Shown piece by piece: positions 25,462 to 34,062 of a DNA stretch of 64,000 bases. The notes beneath the pieces were generated by a model that ran no database searches, was not told where the DNA came from, and was given only the letters and a program-made list of their open reading frames with translations. Both the position numbers and the translations under genes were made by a program. Every line of letters begins with the position of its first letter. Position 1 is the stretch's first letter. The DNA is from JAKRSE01 sp943369295 (GTDB taxonomy: Bacteria > Armatimonadota > Fimbriimonadia > Fimbriimonadales > Fimbriimonadaceae): positions 806,001-870,000 of the forward strand of contig CALRMU020000002.1 in the NCBI GenBank assembly GCA_943369295.1, written 5' to 3'.

Positions 25462-26046
25462 TCAATCTTCGCAGTCAGGAGGAATGTTCAGTGCCTGGGG
25501 GCACATTTCGGCACCATGGTTCGCAGAAGGGAAGGGCCCCTCGCCATCCTGATCCCAGGGCTGCCCAGAGGGTTGGCCGCCAAAGGCAATCTTGCGGCAG
25601 GTTTTTATGAAGGCGGCCGTCTCCTCTTCTGTTTCAAAGAGGTTGGCAAAGTGCCTGATCATCGAAGACTCGATCACGGGCCAGGTGTCCTGCCTTGCTT
25701 TTAGCCCAAGCGGAGTGAGCACAGCAAAGGCACCCCTGCGGTCTTCCTGACAGGTCTCCCGGATGACATAGCCCTTCTGTTCAAGCTTGTCAATCAAGCG
25801 AGTCAGGCCAGAACGAGAAAGAAGAACCCTATCCGCCAAATCGTTAAGTCGAATGCGATAGTCGTCGCTGTATTCCAGGGTGACCAAAACGTCGTACTGC
25901 TCTAGGCTGACTTCAGAATGCCGATTAAGGTCACGACTAATCCTTCTGGTAGCCTGTGAATAGGCAGCCAAAAAATACTGAAAGGCACGTTTCTGGGTTT
26001 CCGTTACCTTCTCGGGCAGCACAGATTGGGCGTCTCCTTTAATCAT
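25462..26046 (-). CDS. MarR-family transcriptional regulator
   Basis: 194 residues. Winged helix-turn-helix of MarR type: SLEQYDVLVTLEYSDDYRIRLNDLADRVLLSRSGLTRLIDKLEQKGYV, then the wing with EDRRGAFAVLTPLG. Helices before and after supply the dimer interface. The final 45 residues (from GGQPSGQPWDQDGEG on) are low in structure, an extension over the usual 140-150. The effector is unknown. It is nearly divergent from the small Cys protein and the secreted unknown, and might control itself. Confidence 0.88.
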   Translation of the reverse strand: MIKGDAQSVLPEKVTETQKRAFQYFLAAYSQATRRISRDLNRHSEVSLEQYDVLVTLEYSDDYRIRLNDLADRVLLSRSGLTRLIDKLEQKGYVIRETCQEDRRGAFAVLTPLGLKARQDTWPVIESSMIRHFANLFETEEETAAFIKTCRKIAFGGQPSGQPWDQDGEGPFPSANHGAEMCPQALNIPPDCED

Positions 26047-26096
26047 GCTATTGTAGCCCCTTCAGCCAAGGTTCAGGCTAAGGGCTGCACCTTCTT

Positions 26097-26330
26097 CTAC
26101 TGCTCCTTAGGTTCAATCTGTTGTTTGATGCGGACTTTTCCCTTGGATAAAGTTCTGGTCGCAACTAATTTTTCCCTGTGGTCATTAAAGGTGCAGATGC
26201 TGCGCACTCCCATGACTTTGGCGACTTCGACCGCCATGGGCCAGGAGGGAGGGTTGACCTTGCCGTCTTTGCATAAAGACTTTTCCGAGTCAAAACGGGG
26301 GCAATCCGAACACCTCATTGGTGCCATCAT
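26097..26330 (-). CDS. Small four-cysteine protein, unknown
   Basis: Up to 77 residues; starts at 26330, 26327 or 26318 are all ATG. From the third, cysteines lie at 3, 6, 16 and 42 in a C-X2-C-X9-C-X25-C plan (MRCSDCPRFDSEKSLC... SIC), as in small zinc or iron-sulfur proteins. The composition (charged tail, balanced hydrophobics) looks coding, while the overlapping plus-strand frame does not. It is divergent from the secreted protein gene, whose likely start is only 7 bases away. The ribosome site is weak. It lies 50 bases from the MarR gene on the same strand and is transcribed towards it, so both may share a transcript. Confidence 0.6.
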   Translation of the reverse strand: MMAPMRCSDCPRFDSEKSLCKDGKVNPPSWPMAVEVAKVMGVRSICTFNDHREKLVATRTLSKGKVRIKQQIEPKEQ

Positions 26331-26337
26331 ATCTCGT

Positions 26338-27396
26338 ATGTTGCCGACCTGGGCCCTTGCAGGTGCTCTAATGGGGCAGACCGCCACCATTACCTATATC
26401 GATGGTGCCTTTGAGCTTAAAACCCAGGCTCAGAGTCTGAAAGTCGCCACCGAACGCTATGTAGGGCCTCCCCCTTTCCCCAGCGACAACGTAACCCTCA
26501 GCTACGCGGGAAGGCAGATTACGTTTGATGCCAAGGGGCTCGGAATCCGTCAAGGGGCAGCCTTTGGCTACTCTCGAATGCCAAGCCTGGCCATGACGAC
26601 CAAGCTTTTCGGCAACGCGGAGATCAAAGAAACCAAGGAGAAGATTGCTTCCGGAGTGAGGGAAGCAGGGTTTTCGGCACTCAGTGGTTTCGAGTACGTT
26701 GGCAGCACCCTTTATCTGCTGTTAAGGTGGGAAGAGAAGAACGGCACCCCCTGGATGGAAGCTTTGGTGGGGATTGACCTTAGCAAGCAGCAGCTTCAGC
26801 CAGCCCTTATTGGTCGATTTGACGGCATGAGCTACGCCACTGGTCGGGTTGATGACAGGCTGGAGTTTCGCGATGGCCGCCTTGCCGCCTTTACCGTCAA
26901 GGGGACAGAGTGGGGAATGGCTTCCATCGTCCCAGAAAACGGGGCCAAGACCTTCACCTCTTTCGGACCTAAGGCGGCTTCGGCCCGTCTCATTCCCGGT
27001 GGCATTAAGGCAATCGGCCTCAGCCCATCGGGTTACGGGACGACCTTGGTGACTCTGGTCGACCTTGGAACTTCGGCTTGGCGCAAGGCGGCCGAGATCA
27101 GGGGGCAGATTCGCGGAGTTGTAGAACCTAACATTCTTCATTGGCGCGAGGGCAGCCAAAACGTTTACACCAACCTTGAAACGGGGGCAGAACTGAGGCC
27201 GACATGGGATCCTGTGCCTGTCCATACCTCTCTCGGGCTGCTGATGTGGAGCCCCAGCGTGAACCCAGACAAGGCCTTTTTGTACGACACAGAATCCTTC
27301 CGAGTTGTGGGGTCTTGGACGGCACCGCCACCACCAGCCGCGCCACCAGTCACCACCACGACTCCTCCCGTTCGTCCACCTGTTGGATCACCGTGA
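26338..27396 (+). CDS. Secreted protein of unknown function, Pro/Thr-rich tail
   Basis: 352 residues from the ATG that begins MLPTWALAGALMGQ, a short probable signal peptide. The body is beta-rich with no motif I recognise. The last 25 residues are a run of Pro and Thr (PPPPAAPPVTTTTPP), typical of an exported linker. The open frame upstream to 26026 is opposite the Cys protein and reads as noise. The stop overlaps the GTG start of the GNAT gene (GTGA), so the two are co-translated. Confidence 0.7.
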   Translation: MLPTWALAGALMGQTATITYIDGAFELKTQAQSLKVATERYVGPPPFPSDNVTLSYAGRQITFDAKGLGIRQGAAFGYSRMPSLAMTTKLFGNAEIKETKEKIASGVREAGFSALSGFEYVGSTLYLLLRWEEKNGTPWMEALVGIDLSKQQLQPALIGRFDGMSYATGRVDDRLEFRDGRLAAFTVKGTEWGMASIVPENGAKTFTSFGPKAASARLIPGGIKAIGLSPSGYGTTLVTLVDLGTSAWRKAAEIRGQIRGVVEPNILHWREGSQNVYTNLETGAELRPTWDPVPVHTSLGLLMWSPSVNPDKAFLYDTESFRVVGSWTAPPPPAAPPVTTTTPPVRPPVGSP

Positions 27397-28193
27397 CGCC
27401 TCTTGAATCTGCTCAGGCCGCCTTCATCGAAGCCAAGATTTCCCTTGGCGGGCATGAGAGGTTTGAGCAGAATGGAACCTGCTGGTGCCTAGCTCAGCGC
27501 CCGGCCGGAGCCAATGTCTGCTGGCAGATTCAGGCAGAAGAAGGCACTCTCGTCCCCACCATCGAGATGATTCTCGATTCAGCGAGGGTGAGAAAGACAG
27601 GGGTTGATTTCCTGATCCTGCCTTCATGTCGGCCTGAGAACCTCGCCAAGGTTCTTAGAAAGGACTGGCGAATGATGGGGCCAATGTATCTTGAAGGGAT
27701 GACCTGCGATCTGGTGGATTTGAACCTCTCACCTGATCAAGTCCCTGGAGACTTGGTACACGAGCACCCTGAATGGGAACTGGATTGGAAGGGGCACCCC
27801 CTTTCTTGGTGGGTTCCTAAGGTGCAGAAAGCTGATTGGTGGCTTCTGCACAAGCAGCTCAGCGAATCCTTTGGTCTCAAGGTTTTTGTGGCGGAAGTCG
27901 AGGGAAGGCCGGTCTCATGCGCCAGCCTCTTCTGTCACCAAGGCATGGGCTTGATCACCAGTGTCATGACCTTTGAGGAACACCGAGGCAAAGGACTGGG
28001 GGCCGCAGTAATGAAGGCCTGCATCAGGAGCGCCAAAGAGCAAGGCTGTCGTTCAGCGGGTCTGCTGGGGCACAAAAGGTCGCTCGACTTCTACCGAAGG
28101 CTAGGCTTTAAAGAAGAAGCGACCTACCCTGTGCTCTACTATTCAAAGACCAAGGCTGAGAGCCAGGCGCTTTTCAGCTCCTCGCCACTCTAA
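27393..28193 (+). CDS. GNAT-family acetyltransferase
   Basis: 266 residues from GTG 27393, which overlaps the preceding stop by 4 bases. The C-terminal half (about 140-250) is the GNAT fold: VFVAEVEGRPVSCASLF, then VMTFEEHRGKGLGAAVMKACI, where HRGKGLG is the acetyl-CoA-binding Q/RxxGxG/A loop, and LGHKRSLDFYRRLGF. The N-terminal 130 residues are a second, diverged unit with a WRMMGPMYLEGM segment, perhaps a degenerate GNAT lobe. The substrate is unknown. The 3' end overlaps the convergent gene by 20 bases. Confidence 0.82.
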   Translation: MTPLESAQAAFIEAKISLGGHERFEQNGTCWCLAQRPAGANVCWQIQAEEGTLVPTIEMILDSARVRKTGVDFLILPSCRPENLAKVLRKDWRMMGPMYLEGMTCDLVDLNLSPDQVPGDLVHEHPEWELDWKGHPLSWWVPKVQKADWWLLHKQLSESFGLKVFVAEVEGRPVSCASLFCHQGMGLITSVMTFEEHRGKGLGAAVMKACIRSAKEQGCRSAGLLGHKRSLDFYRRLGFKEEATYPVLYYSKTKAESQALFSSSPL

Positions 28194-29076
28194 TCTGGCC
28201 ATCGGCCCAGCCAGAAGCCAGCCTGCCATCTGGAAGAAAGGCAACGGAGAGGGCTCTGGAATCGGCTTCCATCACGTCCCTTGGCTCGCCTCCATTCAGC
28301 ACAATCATGACCCTGTTTTCTTCAATCCAGGCTGCTTCGTGGCCATCAACGGAAGTGGAAATCGCAGGGAGACCCGGGCGAGTGGCCACTTTGAAGAGGG
28401 GTTCGTCCCGGCCAAATTCCATCAGGACAAGGTCAGTTTCAACCTTGCCCCACCACTGCAAGGGGGTTCCTGGGCAGGGAGCGATTGAGTGAACTCTGCC
28501 TTCGCTAAACATGCGGCGAAGGGGTTCGAAGGTTTCTCCATCCCACTCTGTTACGACGTGACCATCTGTTCCCAGAAGGTTGCCCAAACTGGTGACACCA
28601 ACAGAATAGGGGGCGGCGTGATCTTTACGCTTGCGCAGCATGGCTCCGCTGGGAGACCACATCTGCCAGACTCCCGCTTCGGTAGCGAGGGCAAGAGAGC
28701 CTGATGGCATAAGAGATAGAGTTAGGGCGCTTGAGGCCATAAAGGGCAGGAACTCCTTGAGCATAATCCGCCATTGAATCAGCCCCGAAGCGACTTCAAC
28801 GGAAGTGATTCGAGAGCCTTCAGCAATCAGCAGCGATTCGCCTGTCTGGTCCCATGCGATGGCGTGGATGGCCGTGTTCCAGAGCGATTTGTTTTCAGAG
28901 GGGTCTAGAACAGCGATGAACCTAAGGCCCTGCGGCTCAAGTACAAAGAGCTGATTGTTGAGAGTGGCCCCAGCCAGCGTTCCCCGGTTGCTGACCGCCA
29001 AGCGATGAATGCCGGATAGTTCTTCTAATCCTGCTTCTGGCGCCCAATGAATAAAAGGCTCTGCTTTTGAAGCCAT
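28174..29076 (-). CDS. WD40-like beta-propeller protein
   Basis: 300 residues with no signal. Repeated WD-type blades end in hydrophobic-W or -V strands and contain AIAWDQTGESLLIAEGSRI, LMPSGSLALATEAGVWQMWS and VAFLPDGRLASGWADGQIRV. Probably a single cytosolic propeller used for protein contacts. I cannot name a partner; the neighbouring RNase gene is divergent. Confidence 0.7.
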   Translation of the reverse strand: MASKAEPFIHWAPEAGLEELSGIHRLAVSNRGTLAGATLNNQLFVLEPQGLRFIAVLDPSENKSLWNTAIHAIAWDQTGESLLIAEGSRITSVEVASGLIQWRIMLKEFLPFMASSALTLSLMPSGSLALATEAGVWQMWSPSGAMLRKRKDHAAPYSVGVTSLGNLLGTDGHVVTEWDGETFEPLRRMFSEGRVHSIAPCPGTPLQWWGKVETDLVLMEFGRDEPLFKVATRPGLPAISTSVDGHEAAWIEENRVMIVLNGGEPRDVMEADSRALSVAFLPDGRLASGWADGQIRVARS

Positions 29077-29079
29077 ACC

Positions 29080-29399
29080 CTAGGGTACTGGTTTATTCTC
29101 CTGTCCGCAGCGTGAGTTTTAGGAAAATTCTAACCTTTAGTTGCTTGACCTTAAGATTGCGCTCGCGAATGAAATCTGAGGAAAAAGGAGGTGTCAGTCG
29201 TGAGCTCTCGCGCCACCGAGCCGCAAAACCCAAGGCAAGAAAGAAATCCCTAATCTCTAGACTGCCCAAGAGGTAGCATAAGACTAGCGACGACTCCGTG
29301 ACTGAGAAGGCCAGACCGCCTTCCACGTGAGAATTGCACCTGTCGGCCTCAAAGAGGGCCACCGAACCCCGGGCGAAACCCTGCCCAGGAATCGACCAA
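29080..29399 (+). promoter_or_regulatory. Long structured leader of the RNase E/G gene
   Basis: 320 bases between divergent genes. It holds a strong ribosome site AAGGAGGTG (29185-29193) in front of a 17-codon frame, a hairpin GAAGGC/GCCTTC (about 29307-29325) and a second GGCCTC/GGGCC hairpin near 29353. RNase E genes in other bacteria are autoregulated through a long structured 5' UTR; that this leader acts the same way is inference. Confidence 0.4.
29200..29253 (+). CDS. Possible 17-residue leader peptide upstream of rne/rng
   Basis: GTG to TAA frame that begins MSSRATEPQNP. It has the best ribosome site in the neighbourhood (AAGGAGGTG, ending 8 bases upstream), yet it is not in the main gene's frame. 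It may be a regulatory upstream ORF or a vestige. Confidence 0.35.
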   Translation: MSSRATEPQNPRQERNP

Positions 29400-31190
29400 A
29401 TGAGAAATTTACAGCAGCAAAGGCAGAAAGCCAGGCCTCGACAGGCCGCCCAGTCAAGGACTTTGACCAGTCCCCCTAAGAAGATCGAAATCGTTGTCAA
29501 CTGCGCAAGCCGCGAAACCCGCATTGCGCTGCTTGAAGATTCGATGCTCATGGAGTACCGAGTCGAGCGCGAAGAGCGCGTCGTCGGCAGCATCTTTAAG
29601 GGAATCGTCCAAAACGTTCTCCCCGGTATGGATGCCGCTTTTGTCGACATTGGCCTCGAGAGAAACGCCTTCCTCTACGTCGCCGACATCCTTCCGGATG
29701 AGCCCCATACCGACAACAGCCCGGCCAGCGTCAAGCGAAGCGAGCTTCGCCGACGCAAGATCAAGGAACTGATTCGTCCCGGTCAAGAGCTGATGGTTCA
29801 GGTGACCAAGGCTCCCCGCGGCACCAAGGGCGCCAGGGTCACCACCAGAATTTCACTGCCTGGACGCTACGTCGTCCTGATGCCAGAAGGCAGCCACACA
29901 GGCGTCAGCCGCAAAATTGAAGACAGAAGAGAACGCGATAGGCTGAAGAAGCTGAGCGACAAGCTTCTGCTCGATGGTTTCGGACTCATTTTGAGAACCG
30001 AATGTGAAGGCCGAAGCGAAGCTGAACTCCGTGCCGACATTCAGTTCCTTCAGCAGCTTTGGAGCCAGGTTCTGGATCAGGCCAAGAAGCTGAGAGCTCC
30101 TGCCGTCGTCCACCGCGATCAAACTCTGCTTTACCGCACCATCCGCGACGTCTTCGGCGACGAGATCGACGCCTTGGTGATTGATGACCCCGAAGAGTAT
30201 GAAAAGGTCAGCTTGGTGGCAGGAATGGTGGCCCCCAAGCTTAAGGACAAGATCGTTCTTTACGATCATGAAGAGCCAGTTTTCGACTACTACAATATCG
30301 AAAAAGATCTGGACACCCTGCTTGAACACAAGGTGTGGCTCAAGTCGGGCGGCTACCTCATCATCGATGAAACTGAAGCCCTGACCGCCATCGATATCAA
30401 CACGGGCAAGCAGGTGGGCACCACCAGTTTGAACGATACGATTCTGAAGACCAACTTGGAAGCCAGCGAAGAAGTCTGCCGACAGCTTCGACTTCGAGAC
30501 ATGGGTGGAATCATCGTTATCGACTTCATCGACATGGAAGATGAAGGGGCCAAAAAGCAGCTTCTCGATTACTTCTCCAAGATTCTTGAGAGAGACCGAG
30601 CCCGCACCCGTGTTGGCCGAATCTCCAGCTTGGGCTTGATTGAGATCACTCGAAAGCGAACCGGAGAATCGGTCACAGAGGCCATCACCAATCTCTGCCC
30701 CATGTGCGAAGGCAGAGGCAGAATTGCTTCCTTCGAGACCATTGCTCTTTGGATCGAGAGAGAGCTTCGCCGACGCCTTGATGAACCCGGCAACGCCTTT
30801 TTGATCTCCTGCCACCCCAGTGTTGTCGAATGCCTGATCGGCGCCGATGGCGAAGCCATTGAGCAGATGGAGCATGAGTTCAATCGGGGCCTTTACATTC
30901 GGGCCAGCTACGAAGAGGACTTTGAGGAGTGGGAAATCACTTCCAACTCCATGGAAGTTCTGGACCGTCGCCTGATGGGCTACAAGCGGTCACAGGTGCT
31001 GGAATGCACCGTGCGTCGCAGCGGCCTTGATCAGAGCGGGAAGGTGATTGGCTGGACTGACGATGGCTACTATGTTGAGCTGCTGGGCGGCGCTGACATG
31101 ATCGGTCAGAGAGTCCGGGTTGTCCTCCACGATATTCGCCGCAGCTACGCTGTGGGCGAGGTCATTGTCCCTGGCAGGGTCAAGAACTGA
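29400..31190 (+). CDS. rng: Ribonuclease E/G family endoribonuclease
   Basis: 596 residues from ATG 29400, with AGGA 9 bases upstream; a TTG at 29334 is the alternative. It cleaves single-stranded RNA 5' of A/U-rich sites. In order: a basic N-terminal stretch; the family start (KKIEIVVNCASRETRIALLEDSMLMEYRVER); an S1 domain (about 60-150, GSIFKGIVQNVLPGMDAAFVDIG); the DNase I-like catalytic core with metal aspartates in AIDINTGK (near 331) and GGIIVIDFIDM (near 370); and the zinc-link CPMCEGRG (near 433). The usual RNase E C-terminal degradosome scaffold is absent, so it is RNase G-like in length but has a 30-residue N-terminal extension. Confidence 0.93.
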   Translation: MRNLQQQRQKARPRQAAQSRTLTSPPKKIEIVVNCASRETRIALLEDSMLMEYRVEREERVVGSIFKGIVQNVLPGMDAAFVDIGLERNAFLYVADILPDEPHTDNSPASVKRSELRRRKIKELIRPGQELMVQVTKAPRGTKGARVTTRISLPGRYVVLMPEGSHTGVSRKIEDRRERDRLKKLSDKLLLDGFGLILRTECEGRSEAELRADIQFLQQLWSQVLDQAKKLRAPAVVHRDQTLLYRTIRDVFGDEIDALVIDDPEEYEKVSLVAGMVAPKLKDKIVLYDHEEPVFDYYNIEKDLDTLLEHKVWLKSGGYLIIDETEALTAIDINTGKQVGTTSLNDTILKTNLEASEEVCRQLRLRDMGGIIVIDFIDMEDEGAKKQLLDYFSKILERDRARTRVGRISSLGLIEITRKRTGESVTEAITNLCPMCEGRGRIASFETIALWIERELRRRLDEPGNAFLISCHPSVVECLIGADGEAIEQMEHEFNRGLYIRASYEEDFEEWEITSNSMEVLDRRLMGYKRSQVLECTVRRSGLDQSGKVIGWTDDGYYVELLGGADMIGQRVRVVLHDIRRSYAVGEVIVPGRVKN

Positions 31191-31207
31191 ACAAGAAAGG
31201 AAAGTTA

Positions 31208-32155
31208 GTGCGTCCAAACACCAAGATGAAATCGTCTTTCTGGCTTTTGGCTGTCAGCGCCCTGGTTGTGGCAGGAGGCTGTCAGCCTTCTGCCAAGCCA
31301 GAGACCAAGTCAGAAGGGGCGGGAGCCACGGCTGAAGTTGTTAAGGAATCTGAGCAGCTTCCGAGCGACGGCTCAATCAAGCTGGATCAGCCTAAGGATC
31401 GTCCCTCTGCCCAAGAGGATGCTGCCGCGACGGCTGCAAAGAAGATGATGACCACCCCCATTGCCACCGCCGAGGCTTTGACAATCAAGCCAAGCGGCAG
31501 CGGCAATTGGAAGCCATCCGATGAGCAGCCCAAGCTGGCGCAGATTGGCAGCAAGGTGGATCAGGCATTGGCGAAGCTCCCCCCCGCCTTCGTTGATGCC
31601 AGGCTGACCTTCAAAACCGAAGTTGGTGAACTGGTCGGTAAATCTGAGATCAAGGTCCAGAACGACAAAATGTTCCGGGTCACCTACAACCTTCCAAAGA
31701 ACGAAGCTGCGCAGTCGGTCATTGTGGCTGATGGCGAGAAGCAGGCAGAGATGGAGAAGGATCAGTGGCGGATTGTGAAGAAGGAAGGCGGAGAAGCATC
31801 ACCAGCTGAACTGGCAGCCTGGTCAGCAGAGTTTCCTGCCCTCATGTTTTCACCTCTAACTGACAATCGCAAAACCTGGGGGCCGCTGTTCCGACAGTGG
31901 TCAAAAGAGGGAACGAAGGTCGAAGAGAAAACCGAGACCATCAACGGTCAGAAAAAGGTCATCTACCGCGTTCTGCACAAAAGCAATGACTCCCAGATGG
32001 AAGTGATTCTTGACGGGGAAATGATGCTTCCCATGACGGTGAGGACTGACTATCCTCGTCCCGGCGGAGGGCGCAATCAGATGATGTGGACAGGCCGATG
32101 GGGCTTTGGCGGATCACACGACGCCAAGGATTTCCGGATTCCGATTTCGAAGTAA
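31208..32155 (+). CDS. Putative lipoprotein with LolA-like domain
   Basis: 315 residues from GTG 31208, chosen because AAAGGAAAG lies about 4 bases upstream; an ATG at 31226 is too far from it. The signal ends VVAGGC, a somewhat loose lipobox with C25. A low-complexity linker (26-100) is followed by a beta-rich domain whose plan (FVDARLTFKTEVGELVGKSEIKV... FRVTYNLP, later a KKVIYRVLHKSND strand pair) resembles LolA/outer-membrane lipoprotein-sorting folds. This is fold-level inference. It is 17 bases after rng and may share its transcript. Confidence 0.6.
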   Translation: MRPNTKMKSSFWLLAVSALVVAGGCQPSAKPETKSEGAGATAEVVKESEQLPSDGSIKLDQPKDRPSAQEDAAATAAKKMMTTPIATAEALTIKPSGSGNWKPSDEQPKLAQIGSKVDQALAKLPPAFVDARLTFKTEVGELVGKSEIKVQNDKMFRVTYNLPKNEAAQSVIVADGEKQAEMEKDQWRIVKKEGGEASPAELAAWSAEFPALMFSPLTDNRKTWGPLFRQWSKEGTKVEEKTETINGQKKVIYRVLHKSNDSQMEVILDGEMMLPMTVRTDYPRPGGGRNQMMWTGRWGFGGSHDAKDFRIPISK

Positions 32156-32272
32156 GGTTCAGCTCTTTTTTGACCCAGATCTTCTAGGTTTGGGCCATTG
32201 GCAGGAGGCTTGGGTGGCCTTTTCGACCAGCTTGCAGTCGAGCAGGAATGGCACGTTAAAAGCCAATCCATT

Positions 32273-32308
32273 CACGACCTAGTCCTCGCAGGCTCGGACA
32301 AGATCGTG
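32273..32308. repeat. CACGACCTAGTC/GACAAGATCGTG hairpin, copy 1
   Basis: 12-nt arms with two imperfect pairs around a 12-base interior that is itself CTCG/CGAG-like. It is followed by GCACCCC. Copy 2 is at 32414-32449 with one interior change. Confidence 0.7.
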
Positions 32309-32341
32309 GCACCCCTCTCTTCTACTAACATGGGTGGGTGG

Positions 32342-32370
32342 CCTGTTCGACCAGCTTGCTGTCGAGCAGG
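32342..32370. repeat. Hairpin, 10-nt arms, loop CAGCTTGCT
   Basis: CCTGTTCGAC / GTCGAGCAGG around CAGCTTGCT, preceded by GGGTGG. It is the inverted form of 1579-1607. A decayed copy lies at 32220-32247, where only CGAC/GTCG still pairs. Confidence 0.75.
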
Positions 32371-32413
32371 AAACGGACTGTTTTCACTTTAGGTCATGTG
32401 AGAACTGCCAAAT

Positions 32414-32449
32414 CACGACCTAGTCCTCGCATGCTCGGACAAGATCGTG
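32414..32449. repeat. CACGACCTAGTC/GACAAGATCGTG hairpin, copy 2
   Basis: Second copy of the 32273 element, again followed by GCACCCC. The interior reads CTCGCATGCTCG here and CTCGCAGGCTCG in copy 1. Confidence 0.7.
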
Positions 32450-32526
32450 GCACCCCTGCCTTTCCACAAACATCGGTGGGTGGCAACCCACAAAAGAAGA
32501 ACTCCTGAGAACTCTAACAGGGTGTC

Positions 32527-33924
32527 TTAGCTCACAACCTCAACCAACTCGCCTGTGATTCCCCACATGCGGCCTTCGGTCGCTTTTACCATCACCAGCC
32601 GGCCCGTCAGGGAAGCATCCCCTTCAAAGTGCATCATTTTGTAGCAGCGGGTGTAGCCCTGCAGTCGGCCCGGATTTTTGGGTGATGGCCCTTCCACCAA
32701 AACTTCGAAGACCTTGCCTTCAGTTTCCTTGTGCCTTTGAACCGTGATGGAGTTCTGAAGCTCCATAAGCCTCTTGAGCCTTGCTTCCGAGACTTCAACG
32801 GGGACTTGCTCCATCTCGGCTGCCGGAGTTCCTGGCCGGGGTGAATACTTGAACATGTAGGCGTTGTCGAATTTTACTTCGGCCATGACATCCAATGTGC
32901 CCTGAAACTCTTCTTCGGTTTCACCAGGGAAGCCGACGATGACGTCGGTGGTCAGGCCGATGGCCGGAACTTCCCGCTTCAGATTGTCAACGATCTCAAG
33001 GAAGCTTTCGACCGTGTAGAGCCGCTTCATCCGCTTGAGAAGGTCGTTGTGGCCCCCCTGCAAAGGCATGTGGCACTGCTCCATCACCTGGGGAACATCG
33101 CGGATGACTTCGATGACATCCATCTTAAAGTCGCGAGGATAGGGTGACGTGCAGCGGATTCTTTCCAGGCCAGGGATGCCGGCCAAGAGCTGCAGAAGCT
33201 TGGAAAAAGGAACTCGACCCTCGGCAAGATTCTTGCCGTATGAGTTCACCGTCTGACCGAGCAGGGTGACTTCCTTCGTGCCCAGCTCGACAAGCCGTCT
33301 GACTTCTTGGACGATGTGCTCGGTCGGGCGGCTTCTTTCGCGCCCACGGGTCGAAGGAACAATGCAGAAGGTGCAGAACTTATCGCAGCCGTACTGAATC
33401 GGCACAAAGGCTTTAAGACGACCTGGCCGCTCAAGAGCTCTTTGAGGAATATCTGTAACGACAGCCCCCTTGCGCTCAGGAAGTTCCAGCCTCTTGGCGA
33501 ATCGCTTGGTCTGCATGGCCTCGGCGACCAGACCAGGGATTTCGCTCACGTGCGCCGTGCCGACAATGAAATCAACGTGAGGGTTGCGGCTATGGATTTC
33601 CTTGGCCCTGACTTGAGCCATACAGCCTGCGACCCCAATGATCGTTTCCGGCCTTGCCTCCTTCACTTTGCGCAGCTCGCCAAGAAACGAAAAGGCTTTA
33701 TCTTCTGGCTTTTTGCGAACACTGCAGGTGTTCAGAAGAATCACTTCTGCTTCGAAAGGCGATTTAGCGGGTGTTAGGCCCATTTCGCTCAGAAGCAATC
33801 CCATTTGTTCACTATCTTCTTCGTTCATCTGGCAGCCCCAGGTTTGGACAAAATAGCTGCCCTTCACCACCCCTTTGGGGCGTGCCATAGGTTCAGAACC
33901 GGGTCGAAAAACGATGGAAGACAT
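32527..33924 (-). CDS. miaB: tRNA-2-methylthio-N6-dimethylallyladenosine synthase
   Basis: 465 residues from ATG 33924; ATG 33888 is the alternative and neither has a good ribosome site. It is a radical-SAM methylthiotransferase acting on i6A37 of tRNA. The N-terminal UPF0004 domain has three cluster cysteines (TWGCQMNEEDSEQM, LNTCSVRKKPEDKAF, VAGCMAQ). The radical-SAM motif is GCDKFCTFCIVPSTRGRE. A C-terminal TRAM domain (from about 395) ends near VMVKATEGRMWGITGELV. It is divergent from an operon that contains mnmA, another tRNA sulfur enzyme. Confidence 0.95.
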   Translation of the reverse strand: MSSIVFRPGSEPMARPKGVVKGSYFVQTWGCQMNEEDSEQMGLLLSEMGLTPAKSPFEAEVILLNTCSVRKKPEDKAFSFLGELRKVKEARPETIIGVAGCMAQVRAKEIHSRNPHVDFIVGTAHVSEIPGLVAEAMQTKRFAKRLELPERKGAVVTDIPQRALERPGRLKAFVPIQYGCDKFCTFCIVPSTRGRERSRPTEHIVQEVRRLVELGTKEVTLLGQTVNSYGKNLAEGRVPFSKLLQLLAGIPGLERIRCTSPYPRDFKMDVIEVIRDVPQVMEQCHMPLQGGHNDLLKRMKRLYTVESFLEIVDNLKREVPAIGLTTDVIVGFPGETEEEFQGTLDVMAEVKFDNAYMFKYSPRPGTPAAEMEQVPVEVSEARLKRLMELQNSITVQRHKETEGKVFEVLVEGPSPKNPGRLQGYTRCYKMMHFEGDASLTGRLVMVKATEGRMWGITGELVEVVS

Positions 33925-34062
33925 GAAAGGGGGGAAGTGAATGATACCAGCAGCCAACCTGGCAGAATTCGACAGGTCAATGGGTCCGCAATCTGCAGCA
34001 GAATGGGGCGGTACCATGCAAAGGTGACTCAGGAGACTGCGCCTGCCGGTTCTGGCGCCTTG

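Larger units (their letters stand above)
32156..32526. other. Intergenic repeat field between lipoprotein gene and miaB
   Basis: 370 bases without a gene. Two near-direct repeats (about 32211-32315 and 32336-32455) each carry an AGC/GCT-loop hairpin followed by a CACGACC hairpin and GGCACCCC. The unit order is the same in both, so this is a duplicated composite element. Confidence 0.7.

Noticed and set aside
29853..30875. 340-codon open frame antisense to the RNase E/G gene
   Set aside because: Same reason: a shadow of a strongly supported gene.
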